The notes beneath the pieces are model-generated. The model saw only the letters and a list, made by a program, of their open reading frames with translations, ran no database searches and had not been told where the DNA came from. Of a DNA stretch of 8,549 bases, positions 1 through 6,913 are shown one piece after another. The stretch lies in the NCBI GenBank assembly GCA_947632745.1, contig CANRQH010000057.1:1-8549 (forward strand). The letters run 5' to 3'. Made by a program: the position numbers and the translations under genes. The DNA is from an uncultured Clostridia bacterium (GTDB lineage: Bacteria; Bacillota; Clostridia; TANB77; CAG-508). Position 1 is the first letter of the stretch. Each line of letters opens with the position of its first letter.

Positions 1-36
1 ACTTTATGACAAACCTAAAGAAAAAATATTTAAAAA

Positions 37-66
37 TTGACTTATTTTTAGCAAATGTGTTATACT
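37..66 (+). promoter_or_regulatory. Sigma-A-type promoter of the nucleoside kinase operon
   Basis: A -35 box TTGACT (37-42) and a -10 box TATACT (61-66) are separated by 18 nt. A TG at 58-59 forms an extended -10. Transcription would begin near 73, giving a leader of about 93 nt before the kinase start. The boxes are read directly; promoter activity is inferred. Confidence 0.75.
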
Positions 67-111
67 AATTATTGTAAAAAAATTACATTAAAAAATATGG
101 AGAATGTAAAA

Positions 112-140
112 ATGTATAAATACATATAATTAAAATGTAT
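112..140 (+). repeat. Inverted repeats and a mini-ORF in the kinase leader
   Basis: Inside the predicted 5' leader the six-base arms ATGTAT (112-117) and ATACAT (120-125) flank AA, and a second ATGTAT lies at 135-140. The central ATACAT can therefore pair with either neighbour. The first arm is also the start of a five-codon ORF (112-129, stop TAA) preceded by GGAGAA at 99-104. This could be an operator, two competing weak hairpins, or chance in A+T-rich DNA. All pairs but one are A-T, so RNA stability would be low. Confidence 0.3.
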
Positions 141-165
141 ATAAAATAAGAAAGGAAATTAAAAA

Positions 166-1806
166 ATGAAGATTACATATAAATCACAAGAATTTGATGT
201 GCCAGAAGGAACGACTATAAAAGATGCTTTTAAAAAGCAAATAGAAAAAAGTGAATTTCCAGTAATTGGTGCAAAATTTAATAATGAATACCAAAGATTA
301 GATTATGTTTTAAATGAAGAAGGGGAAGTCTCTTTAGTTGATATTTCCTCGCAAGGTGGAATGAAAATTTATAGAAGAACTTTAATTTTTATTATGGCTA
401 AAGCATTTTCTGAAATCTATCCTAAAATAAAAATAAGAGTTAATTATCAATTAAATAATGCTATGTTTTGTACATTAGACAATGATAAAGTAACAGAAGA
501 TATGCTTGAAAAAGTTGAAAATGAAATGAGAAATATAGTAAACAAAAATCTACCAATTACACATAAGACTTTAACTAGAGAAGAGGCAGAAGAATTATAT
601 AAAAAAGAAGATTCTTCAAAAGGAAGACTTCAATTAGATTTAGAAAACAATGATATAATAAATATGTATTATTGTGAAGATTATTATAATTATATATATG
701 ACGATATTGCAATAAATACAGGAATTGCAAATGTATTTGAACTTGAAAAATATGACCGCGGATTTTTATTAAGATATCCAAGTTCAGCAAATCCTACAGT
801 TTTACCACAATATAAAGAAACGAAAAAATTGCTTTGGGCATTACAAGAATATAATGATATACACAAAATACTAGATGTAAGTACAGTTTACAAATTAAAT
901 AATATTATAAAAAAAGGAAATATAAAAAATTTAATAATGTTAGAAGAAGCACTTCATGAAAAGAAAATAGCAGGTATTGCTGACAAAATAGCTGAAAATA
1001 AAGATATAAAAATGGTATTAATTGCAGGACCTTCTTCATCTGGAAAAACAACTTTTGCTCAAAGATTAGGTTTACAGTTAAAAATAAATGGGTTAAAGCC
1101 TGTCACAATTTCGGTTGATAACTATTTTGTAGAAAGAAAAGATACTCCAAAAGATGAAAATGGAGAATATGATTTTGAAAATATAGATGCTATAGATTTA
1201 GAACTATTTAATAGAGATTTAACAGCTCTTTTAAATGGAGAAACAATAGATTGTCCAGAATTCGATTTTTCAGTTGGAACAAAAAGATATAAAGGAAAGA
1301 AAATGCACTTAGCAAAAAACGAAATTCTTGTAATAGAAGGAATTCATTGCTTAAATGATAAATTAACTTCTCAGATTTCAAAAGAACATAAATATAAAAT
1401 ATATATAAGTGATTTAACAGTTTTAAATATGGATAGATTAAATAGAATTTCAACAACAGATACAAGATTAGTTAGAAGAATTGTAAGAGATTTTCAATTT
1501 AGAAGCTATAGTACATGGCATACAATAGAGACATGGCCCAAAGTAAATAGGGGAGAAGAGAAAAATATTTTCCCATATCAAGAAGAAGCAGATAGCATAT
1601 TTAATACATCACTAATTTATGAACTTGCAGCTCTTAAAAACATAGCTTTACCTGAACTAGAAAAAATACCACAAGACAAAAAAGAATATGCAGAAGCAAG
1701 ACGTTTAATAAATATATTAAAATATTTTGAACCAATACCAAGTGAATATATACCAGCAAATTCACTTTTAAAAGAATTTATAGGTGGTGGATATTTTGAA
1801 TACTAA
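166..1806 (+). CDS. TGS-domain nucleoside (uridine-type) kinase
   Basis: This 546-aa protein has three parts. Residues 1 to about 60 look like a TGS domain. Residues about 65-215 resemble the second additional domain of threonyl-tRNA synthetase. Residues about 280-500 are a P-loop kinase of the uridine kinase/phosphoribulokinase family. Visible kinase motifs are the Walker A GPSSSGKT (288-295), the SVDNYF segment that follows the first strand-helix pair, VIEGIH (389-394), and an Arg-rich TDTRLVRRIVRDF lid segment (432-443). The family reaction is ATP-dependent phosphorylation of a nucleoside, probably uridine or cytidine, in pyrimidine salvage; substrate choice here is inferred. The length fits clostridial members of this fused family. 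The ATG start is supported by AAAGGAA at 151-157. The 3' end overlaps the RNHCP gene. The synthetase-like part lacks an obvious His/Cys zinc set, so it is probably not catalytic. Confidence 0.88.
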   Translation: MKITYKSQEFDVPEGTTIKDAFKKQIEKSEFPVIGAKFNNEYQRLDYVLNEEGEVSLVDISSQGGMKIYRRTLIFIMAKAFSEIYPKIKIRVNYQLNNAMFCTLDNDKVTEDMLEKVENEMRNIVNKNLPITHKTLTREEAEELYKKEDSSKGRLQLDLENNDIINMYYCEDYYNYIYDDIAINTGIANVFELEKYDRGFLLRYPSSANPTVLPQYKETKKLLWALQEYNDIHKILDVSTVYKLNNIIKKGNIKNLIMLEEALHEKKIAGIADKIAENKDIKMVLIAGPSSSGKTTFAQRLGLQLKINGLKPVTISVDNYFVERKDTPKDENGEYDFENIDAIDLELFNRDLTALLNGETIDCPEFDFSVGTKRYKGKKMHLAKNEILVIEGIHCLNDKLTSQISKEHKYKIYISDLTVLNMDRLNRISTTDTRLVRRIVRDFQFRSYSTWHTIETWPKVNRGEEKNIFPYQEEADSIFNTSLIYELAALKNIALPELEKIPQDKKEYAEARRLINILKYFEPIPSEYIPANSLLKEFIGGGYFEY

Positions 1807-2113
1807 AAAATTTACAGTAATAGATGAAGAATTTATATGTGAAAATTGTGGAAAAAAAGTACCAAAACTAGGCTATACATGCAGAAATCATTGTCCATAT
1901 TGTTTACATTCTAAACATGTAGATATAAATCCAGGAGATAGGGAAGAAACATGCCATGGAGACTTAGAGCCAATTGGAGTTGAATTAAGTTCTAAAAAAG
2001 GATATGTAATAATTTTTAAATGTAAAAAGTGTGGTGCAATTAGAAAAAATAAAGCAGCAGAAGATGATAATATGGATAAAATAATAGAGCTAAGTAGTAA
2101 ACCTATAAACTAA
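1796..2113 (+). CDS. RNHCP domain zinc-ribbon protein
   Basis: This small protein carries the diagnostic RNHCPYC stretch (residues 30-36) followed by SKHVDINPGDR (39-49), the signature of the RNHCP family. Eight cysteines (15, 18, 29, 33, 36, 53, 76, 79), including the CENC and CKKC pairs, suggest one or two zinc ribbons. The molecular function of the family is not established to my knowledge; RNA or DNA binding would be a guess. I chose the TTG start at 1796 (105 aa) because AGGTGGTGG (1782-1790), close to the consensus AGGAGGTGA, lies about 8 nt upstream. In-frame GTG codons at 1784 and 1787 would lengthen it to 109 aa but have no good Shine-Dalgarno. The start lies inside the end of the kinase gene, so the two are probably translationally coupled. 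A hairpin follows the stop. Confidence 0.85.
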   Translation: MNTKKFTVIDEEFICENCGKKVPKLGYTCRNHCPYCLHSKHVDINPGDREETCHGDLEPIGVELSSKKGYVIIFKCKKCGAIRKNKAAEDDNMDKIIELSSKPIN

Positions 2114-2130
2114 TTATTTAGGTACAAATT

Positions 2131-2161
2131 TAGGGCCACGAAAATGTGACCCTATTTTATT
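2131..2161. terminator. Shared terminator hairpin between convergent operons
   Basis: Arms AGGGCCAC (2132-2139) and GTGACCCT (2146-2153) enclose GAAAAT, with a T-rich ATTTTATTT on the plus-strand 3' side. In plus-strand RNA one pair is a C/A mismatch. In minus-strand RNA the same position is a U-G wobble, so the 8-bp stem is complete, but the tract after it (AAATTTG) is weaker. It lies between two convergent stop codons (2113 and 2176) and most likely serves both transcripts. Confidence 0.6.
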
Positions 2162-2175
2162 TATAATTTAAAGAA

Positions 2176-2400
2176 TTAATACTCAATTTTTCCTTGAATA
2201 CCTAAACCGTCACCTTCGCAAACCAAAGTTTCAATTTTTCTTTTCTTTGTCGTGTTTGAAGAATTCGCTTTTAATGATGTAGCAAAATTAGATTTTTTAT
2301 CATTATTCATAATTTGTTTTTGTGCTTCTAATTCTTTAATTTTATTTTGTTTAGTAAATAAGTTTTTTATAAACATAAAAAATCTTTTTATAATATTCAT
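2176..2400 (-). CDS. Small CEGDGLGIQ-motif protein, copy B
   Basis: This 74-aa lysine-rich protein matches no family I recognise. Residues 1 to about 20 (MNIIKRFFMFIKNLFTKQNK) alternate hydrophobic and basic residues like an amphipathic, membrane-surface helix. Residues about 21-55 are polar and probably disordered. Residues 57-69 hold ETLVCEGDGLGIQ, with Cys61 the only cysteine. Aligned without gaps to the other 74-aa protein at 4476-4700, 39 of 74 residues are identical by my hand count, and 61-69 are identical throughout. The start codon overlaps the stop of the large transglutaminase-like gene (ATGA), and a perfect AGGAGGTGA lies inside that gene, so the two are translationally coupled. 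It could be a substrate, a modified peptide precursor or an activator of the enzyme; this is inference. It is the last gene before the shared terminator. Confidence 0.8.
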   Translation of the reverse strand: MNIIKRFFMFIKNLFTKQNKIKELEAQKQIMNNDKKSNFATSLKANSSNTTKKRKIETLVCEGDGLGIQGKIEY

Positions 2401-4433
2401 CTTTCTTCACCTCCTGCTACAACAACTTTGCCAGAACCTTTTGATAAATCTGTTTTAGTTTTATCAGTTTCACTTATCTCCCATGGTCTAAGTCCATTTG
2501 TTTTTTTCAAATCTTCTTCATAGCATTCAAATCTAGATGTAAAATCATCTTGGCCTAATTGTATAAATTGTGATTTTTCAGAAGCATAATCTGCATAAAA
2601 GAAACGTTTTCCAAAGTCATCAAAATCTATATAAACATAAAGAACCGGAGTTTTGTTTTTATCTTTTTTATTATATACTCTATTTATAATACATTTTTTA
2701 AATTTCAAATTTTCACTATTTAAAAGTACATGTTCCAAGATACGCATGCTTGAATCTGGGCAAGTAGCAAATTGTGGATAGTAGTTAGAAAGTAGAATAA
2801 ATTGCTGACATACATCATGTAGAGAATCATTTGAGAATTTACTATGTATTTGTTTAGATTTAGTTGCTAAATGATATAATGGAAAAACCCCATTTTCATC
2901 AACTAGATGAACACTTTGGAATAGTTTTCTTAAACTTAAATCATCTAAAGATAAATTTATATCATATAAAGCTAAACCATTTTGATGACATAAAGAATCT
3001 GTACCATCTGGGTCAATATCACGTAATCTTGCGGTTTCGTAATCTATACAAAAAAGATTAGGTTTACCATGAAATCTGTGAGCAGCTAAGTTCCACGTAG
3101 GATCTATAATAGTATTTCCTTTTTTTATTTCTCCATTTGAAAAAGAAAGTTCAATATTTATAAGTTTTAAAAATGCGTGATTTTTGCTACATACAATTTT
3201 AGATTCAATTCCAATTCTATCAAATAAATATTTTTCAACAGCTGCTATGCCATTACATACACCATAGCAAGAACAAATTATTTTCCAAATAGACCTGCAA
3301 TCTTGATGATTAAACACTTCTGTATCAAAATCAGGACTATAACTTATAAATTCTCCAATAACAGAATCTATTATAGCTATTTTTTGGGCATTAGAATATT
3401 CGGGTTTTAAAAGATTCAATACCTCATTAATCCATCCTTCAGCTTTAACATATTCTTCTGCTGTAGAAACAGGGGTAAGGTCTTTAATAAAATTTACTAC
3501 TTTTAAATTTGGACAAATTCCACATAATTCTATGGATTTGGCTCTTTCTTCATCATTATATTTCTCCGGCTCTAATATAATTAAATTGTCTAGTCCTCTG
3601 TAATCTTCTAGATTTCTATTAAAATCTATATCAATTTTATTAATAAGTTCTGAAGTTTTATATGACTTTTCTAGTAGTTCAAGAATAAAAGTAGAGGTAG
3701 GTAATGTAAGTGCTGTTTTATATTCTTCAGGAAGAGCATTTGTATCAATAGTTTGTTTAACCGTATCTTTTAATATGACAAAAATTTCTTTTTTTTCATT
3801 TGGTGTTAAATTAATTGTATCAATTAATGATACAAATTCTTGTTGATAAGCTTCGCCTAAGTTAGATACTACTTCATATAAAAAAATGTTATTTTCAACA
3901 AAGAAATCATGATTATTATTAAAAAAGTCTATTAAAGCTTCAATGTTAGAAAAAGAAATTAGAATATTAATTTTGTCAAATTTTTCTATAGATGTAGATT
4001 GCAATAACAGGTTTGTTTTACTCGAATCATCCATATTTTTTATAAGATCAAATAAGTTAAAATTTGAAAAATTATATAACTCAAATAATAAAAATTTAGA
4101 TTTATTATCATCCAAAGATTGTATAAATTCAGCTATATCTGATTTTTTTAAATGTAAATCATGAGCAAATAATGTAGTATCATATAATAGAAAATCTCTA
4201 TTTAAATCACTTATACTTAGAACGATTTTTTTAATATGAGAAATTTGTAAATTATGTTTTTCAAAGAAAGATACATTATGCAAAATAGCCATTTTTTCAT
4301 CATCATCTAAATAATTTACTATAAGATCACATATTTGAGTTTCATTTAAATTACCAATAATGTTATCATCATGTATAATATTTAACCTATTATTTGAATT
4401 TTTTAATAAATTTTGTACATTTTGTATATCCAT
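2397..4433 (-). CDS. Transglutaminase-like protein, copy B
   Basis: This 678-aa protein has no signal peptide or membrane span and is probably cytosolic. The core (about 345-480) has the transglutaminase/papain-like triad: Cys393 in YGVCNG, His419 in NHAFLKL and Asp444 in IDPTW. Residues 1 to about 220 look like degenerate helical repeats, and a conserved LCGICPNL segment (Cys304, Cys307) links them to the core. The C-terminal part (about 560-660) holds FKKCIINRVY and RFECYEEDL blocks shared with its paralogue at 4697-6730. Family members hydrolyse peptide or isopeptide bonds or cross-link amines to Gln; which applies here is unknown. Cys387, Cys389 and Cys415 lie close to the active site and are absent from the paralogue. 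The ATG start has AGAGGA about 7 nt upstream. A gap of only 42 nt from the preceding small gene puts it in the same operon. Confidence 0.8.
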   Translation of the reverse strand: MDIQNVQNLLKNSNNRLNIIHDDNIIGNLNETQICDLIVNYLDDDEKMAILHNVSFFEKHNLQISHIKKIVLSISDLNRDFLLYDTTLFAHDLHLKKSDIAEFIQSLDDNKSKFLLFELYNFSNFNLFDLIKNMDDSSKTNLLLQSTSIEKFDKINILISFSNIEALIDFFNNNHDFFVENNIFLYEVVSNLGEAYQQEFVSLIDTINLTPNEKKEIFVILKDTVKQTIDTNALPEEYKTALTLPTSTFILELLEKSYKTSELINKIDIDFNRNLEDYRGLDNLIILEPEKYNDEERAKSIELCGICPNLKVVNFIKDLTPVSTAEEYVKAEGWINEVLNLLKPEYSNAQKIAIIDSVIGEFISYSPDFDTEVFNHQDCRSIWKIICSCYGVCNGIAAVEKYLFDRIGIESKIVCSKNHAFLKLINIELSFSNGEIKKGNTIIDPTWNLAAHRFHGKPNLFCIDYETARLRDIDPDGTDSLCHQNGLALYDINLSLDDLSLRKLFQSVHLVDENGVFPLYHLATKSKQIHSKFSNDSLHDVCQQFILLSNYYPQFATCPDSSMRILEHVLLNSENLKFKKCIINRVYNKKDKNKTPVLYVYIDFDDFGKRFFYADYASEKSQFIQLGQDDFTSRFECYEEDLKKTNGLRPWEISETDKTKTDLSKGSGKVVVAGGEER
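2407..2415 (-). promoter_or_regulatory. Perfect Shine-Dalgarno embedded in upstream gene
   Basis: On the minus strand AGGAGGTGA (2415 to 2407) stands 6 nt before the ATG at 2400. It is encoded by the Gly-Gly-Glu codons at the extreme C-terminus of the large copy B protein. A full nine-base match suggests the small protein is made at high level, possibly in excess over the enzyme. Confidence 0.8.
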
Positions 4434-4475
4434 ATATTTATCCTCTTTTTTAATTTTCCGTCCCCAAAATCATAA

Positions 4476-4700
4476 TTAAGAACGTATATTTTTTTGTATG
4501 CCTAATCCATCGCCTTCACAAATTAAAGTTTCAACTTTTTTCTCTTTTTTTCTATTTTCAGTATTAATTTTTAAAGATTTAATAAATTCACCTTTTTTTT
4601 CATTAGTTATAACCGGAGTAGGTGCATCTAATTCTTTAGTCTTTTCTTTTTTATTAAATATATTTTTAATAAAAGTCATTAATTTATTTATAATATTCAT
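4476..4700 (-). CDS. Small CEGDGLGIQ-motif protein, copy A
   Basis: This 74-aa, lysine-rich protein is the paralogue of the one at 2176-2400 and has the same length and layout. It has an amphipathic N-terminal segment (MNIINKLMTFIKNIFNKK), a polar linker with a Pro-containing stretch (APTPVI, 26-31), and the C-terminal ETLICEGDGLGIQ (57-69) with Cys61 as the only cysteine. The last five residues differ from the other copy, so conservation peaks sharply at 61-69. Its ATG overlaps the TGA of the upstream large gene, and AAGGAG lies 7 nt before it. No signal peptide is visible. I do not recognise the family. The one-to-one pairing with a transglutaminase-like protein suggests it is that enzyme's substrate or partner. 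Confidence 0.8.
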   Translation of the reverse strand: MNIINKLMTFIKNIFNKKEKTKELDAPTPVITNEKKGEFIKSLKINTENRKKEKKVETLICEGDGLGIQKNIRS

Positions 4701-6730
4701 CTTTCTTCTCCTTCTGTGACAACAACTCTGCCAGAACTTTGTGCTAAGTTTATATCAACTTTTTCTTGTTCGTTTGTTTCCCATGGTCTAATTCCATTAT
4801 TTTTTTCTAAATCAAAATCATAGCATTCAAATCTTGAAATAAATTCTTCTGTAGATAATTCTACAAATTGAGCTTGAGTTTTGTCAGCAAAATAAAATCT
4901 TTTACCTAATTCATCAGAAGCTATGTATACATACATAACTGGTGATTTATTTTTATCTTTTCTGTCATAAACCCTATTTACAACACATTTTTTAAAATTT
5001 AAACTAGCAGGATTTAGAAGTATGCTTTGTAGAATAAGCATAGTTGAATCTTGACATGTTGCAAATTCAGGACATTTTTTTGAAAGTAGTAAAAATTGAT
5101 TTTTTATATTTTGCTCAGGATTATTTTCACATAATTTATCTATTTGTCTTGCTTTATAAATTAAATCTGATATTAGAAAAGAATCATTTTCATTTGTTAA
5201 ACCGACACTTTTAAATAAGCATCTTAAACTTTTGTCATCTAAATTGAAAGTTGCATCTTGTAATTTATCATCATTTTGATGACATAAATAATCGTTTCCA
5301 TCTGGTGCAATATCATGTTTTCGAGCTTCTTCATAACTAATAAAAAAGTTTTCAGGTCTTCCATCAAATCTATGTCGTGCTAAATTCCAAGTAGGGTCTA
5401 AAATAGTAGTGCCTTTTACAATTTCTCCATTTGCAAGAGGAATTTCAATATCTTTTAGTTTTAAAAAAGCATGTGTTTCACTAGCTACAATTTCAGCTTC
5501 TATTCCTATTCTATTTAAAAGATATTTTTCAACTGAAGATACCCCATTACAAACACCATATCCTGAACTAATTATTTTCCAAAGAGCTCTACAATTCTGT
5601 TGATCAAAAAGTTCAGTATCAAAGTCAGGACTATAGCTAATTTTTTTACCTATAGCATTATCTATTATGGCAATTTTTTGAGCATCTGAATATTCAGGAT
5701 TTAAGTTATCAAGTAAAGAAGATATCCATTGTTCAGCTTCTAAATATTCACTACCAGTTGAAAAATACATAGACCCGCCTATTATGTTAATTACATTTAA
5801 GTTAGGACAAATACTACATAATTGTTTAAATTTATTTGTTTGTCCATCTTTATATTCTGGAGGACGTACTTTAATTAGTCTATCTAATCCTTGATAATCT
5901 TCTAAATTTTTATCATAATCTATAACTAAGCTAACAAAGTTATTAATTTTAACATTTCCATCAGAATTCACATCAGAATACATATCAAAATGCATATCAA
6001 GTGTAGATTTATATTCTTGTGGTAATTTTTCACTATCTATACTTGATTTTACATCTTCTTTTAATATAGCAAAGATTTCTTTTTTTTCATTTGGACTTAA
6101 ATCAAGTTCTTCTATATGTGATATAAAATCTTTTTGCCTATCAATATCTAAATTCATTATAATTTCATATGGAAAAATATGATTGTTTTGCAGAATTTCT
6201 TTATTTCCATTAAAAATTAAATTAATTAGAGATTTATTATCAAATAATGCCAATATATCTTTTTTTTGAGATGTTTTTAAATTATCATATTTTTGCAACA
6301 TTAAAAGTTTATTTTCATTACTTAAAGTACCTATAATTTCAAATATTGAGCGTTCTGTAAATTTATATTTATCAATAAGATTTATTTTGGCTATATCACT
6401 AGATAGAGATTTTATTAAAGTACATATTTGTGAATCTTCTATATGCAATTCATCACTAATTAATTGACTTTCTGATAATATTTTTTCTTTATTTGTATCT
6501 TTTAAAGTCTTAAGAATTAGGACTAAAAGAGCTGTATTATATGCATCAAGATTATGTTTTTTTATAAAAGAAACATTGTGTAATATTTGCATTTTACAAT
6601 CATCATCTAAATCTCCAATAATTTCAAATATTTGTAAGTCATGTAAACCTTCTAAATTATGATCGTCATATAAAACTTTTAATTTGTCATCCGTGTTTTC
6701 TAACATTTTTTTTATATCTGATACAGTCAT
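4697..6730 (-). CDS. Transglutaminase-like protein, copy A
   Basis: This 677-aa protein is the first gene of the minus-strand operon and is collinear with the paralogue at 2397-4433. The catalytic triad is intact: Cys394 in GYGVCNG, His420 in THAFLKL and Asp445 in LDPTWNL. Residues about 29-200 contain loose 28-30-residue helical repeats of the form I-x2-II-x2-L-x2-(D/N)-x2-K-x3-L. An LCSICPNL segment (Cys305, Cys308) precedes the core, and FKKCVVNRVY and RFECYDFDL blocks follow it. There is no signal peptide or membrane span, so it probably acts in the cytosol. The start at 6730 is supported by AAGGGAG 7 nt upstream and a promoter just beyond. The C-terminal GRVVV-x2-GEER resembles the GKVVV-x2-GEER of copy B; part of that conservation encodes the Shine-Dalgarno of the next gene. 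The exact reaction is unknown. Confidence 0.8.
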   Translation of the reverse strand: MTVSDIKKMLENTDDKLKVLYDDHNLEGLHDLQIFEIIGDLDDDCKMQILHNVSFIKKHNLDAYNTALLVLILKTLKDTNKEKILSESQLISDELHIEDSQICTLIKSLSSDIAKINLIDKYKFTERSIFEIIGTLSNENKLLMLQKYDNLKTSQKKDILALFDNKSLINLIFNGNKEILQNNHIFPYEIIMNLDIDRQKDFISHIEELDLSPNEKKEIFAILKEDVKSSIDSEKLPQEYKSTLDMHFDMYSDVNSDGNVKINNFVSLVIDYDKNLEDYQGLDRLIKVRPPEYKDGQTNKFKQLCSICPNLNVINIIGGSMYFSTGSEYLEAEQWISSLLDNLNPEYSDAQKIAIIDNAIGKKISYSPDFDTELFDQQNCRALWKIISSGYGVCNGVSSVEKYLLNRIGIEAEIVASETHAFLKLKDIEIPLANGEIVKGTTILDPTWNLARHRFDGRPENFFISYEEARKHDIAPDGNDYLCHQNDDKLQDATFNLDDKSLRCLFKSVGLTNENDSFLISDLIYKARQIDKLCENNPEQNIKNQFLLLSKKCPEFATCQDSTMLILQSILLNPASLNFKKCVVNRVYDRKDKNKSPVMYVYIASDELGKRFYFADKTQAQFVELSTEEFISRFECYDFDLEKNNGIRPWETNEQEKVDINLAQSSGRVVVTEGEER
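4708..4713 (-). promoter_or_regulatory. Shine-Dalgarno embedded in upstream gene
   Basis: On the minus strand AAGGAG (4713 to 4708) stands 7 nt before the ATG at 4700. It is encoded within the C-terminal Glu-Gly-Glu codons of the large copy A protein. It is weaker than the equivalent site of copy B (2407-2415), so the two small proteins may be made at different levels. Confidence 0.7.
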
Positions 6731-6763
6731 ATTTTTTCTCCCTTGTATAATTAAACTATATAT

Positions 6764-6792
6764 ATTGTAAAATATTTTTATAAAATTTTCAA
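6764..6792 (-). promoter_or_regulatory. Promoter of the duplicated-cassette operon
   Basis: Read on the minus strand, TTGAAA (6792-6787) and TACAAT (6769-6764) are spaced by 17 nt. Transcription would start near 6757, leaving a leader of roughly 27 nt that contains the AAGGGAG ribosome binding site. It appears to be the only promoter for the four-gene operon. Confidence 0.6.
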
Positions 6793-6857
6793 TTTATTTT
6801 AATAAAAAAATGAAAAATCATACAAAATTTTTATTATTATAAATAAGTAAAAATGTA

Positions 6858-6885
6858 ACACATTTATTTCCTACTTCATATTATA
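6858..6885 (+). promoter_or_regulatory. Possible mother-cell sporulation (sigma E/K) promoter
   Basis: CATATTATA (6877-6885) fits CATAnnnTA, the -10 element of the mother-cell sigma factors. An ACAC lies at 6858-6861, with 15 nt between it and CATA, where sigma K has only a minimal AC -35. I found no good sigma-A promoter upstream of the 6914 gene. The match is short and the DNA is A+T-rich, so this is suggestive only. Confidence 0.35.
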
Positions 6886-6913
6886 CCATATAAAACAAGA
6901 AGGAGGAATGAAA

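Larger units (their letters stand above)
2176..6730 (-). repeat. Tandem duplication of a two-gene cassette
   Basis: The unit large transglutaminase-like gene, ATGA overlap, 74-aa gene occurs twice head to tail (6730-4476 and 4433-2176). Gene lengths are almost equal (677/678 aa and 74/74 aa) and the junction is 42 nt. The copies have diverged widely in sequence but keep all catalytic residues and the small-protein motif. This points to an old duplication kept by selection rather than a recent amplification. Confidence 0.85.

Noticed and set aside
1784..2113. Longer RNHCP protein starting at GTG 1784
   Set aside because: No Shine-Dalgarno precedes this GTG at a useful distance, whereas AGGTGGTGG is well placed for the TTG at 1796. 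The protein family signature is unaffected.
2252..2458. Plus-strand ORF opposite small gene copy B (and a similar one at 4498-4719 opposite copy A)
   Set aside because: These are antisense shadows. Reading lysine-rich codons backward gives Phe/Leu-rich peptides that mimic membrane proteins. There is no ribosome binding site and no promoter.
2176..6730. Toxin-antitoxin system
   Set aside because: The small protein follows a large enzyme with no DNA-binding fold or operator-like repeat near the promoter, and the duplication of whole pairs does not single out an antitoxin. It remains possible but unsupported.
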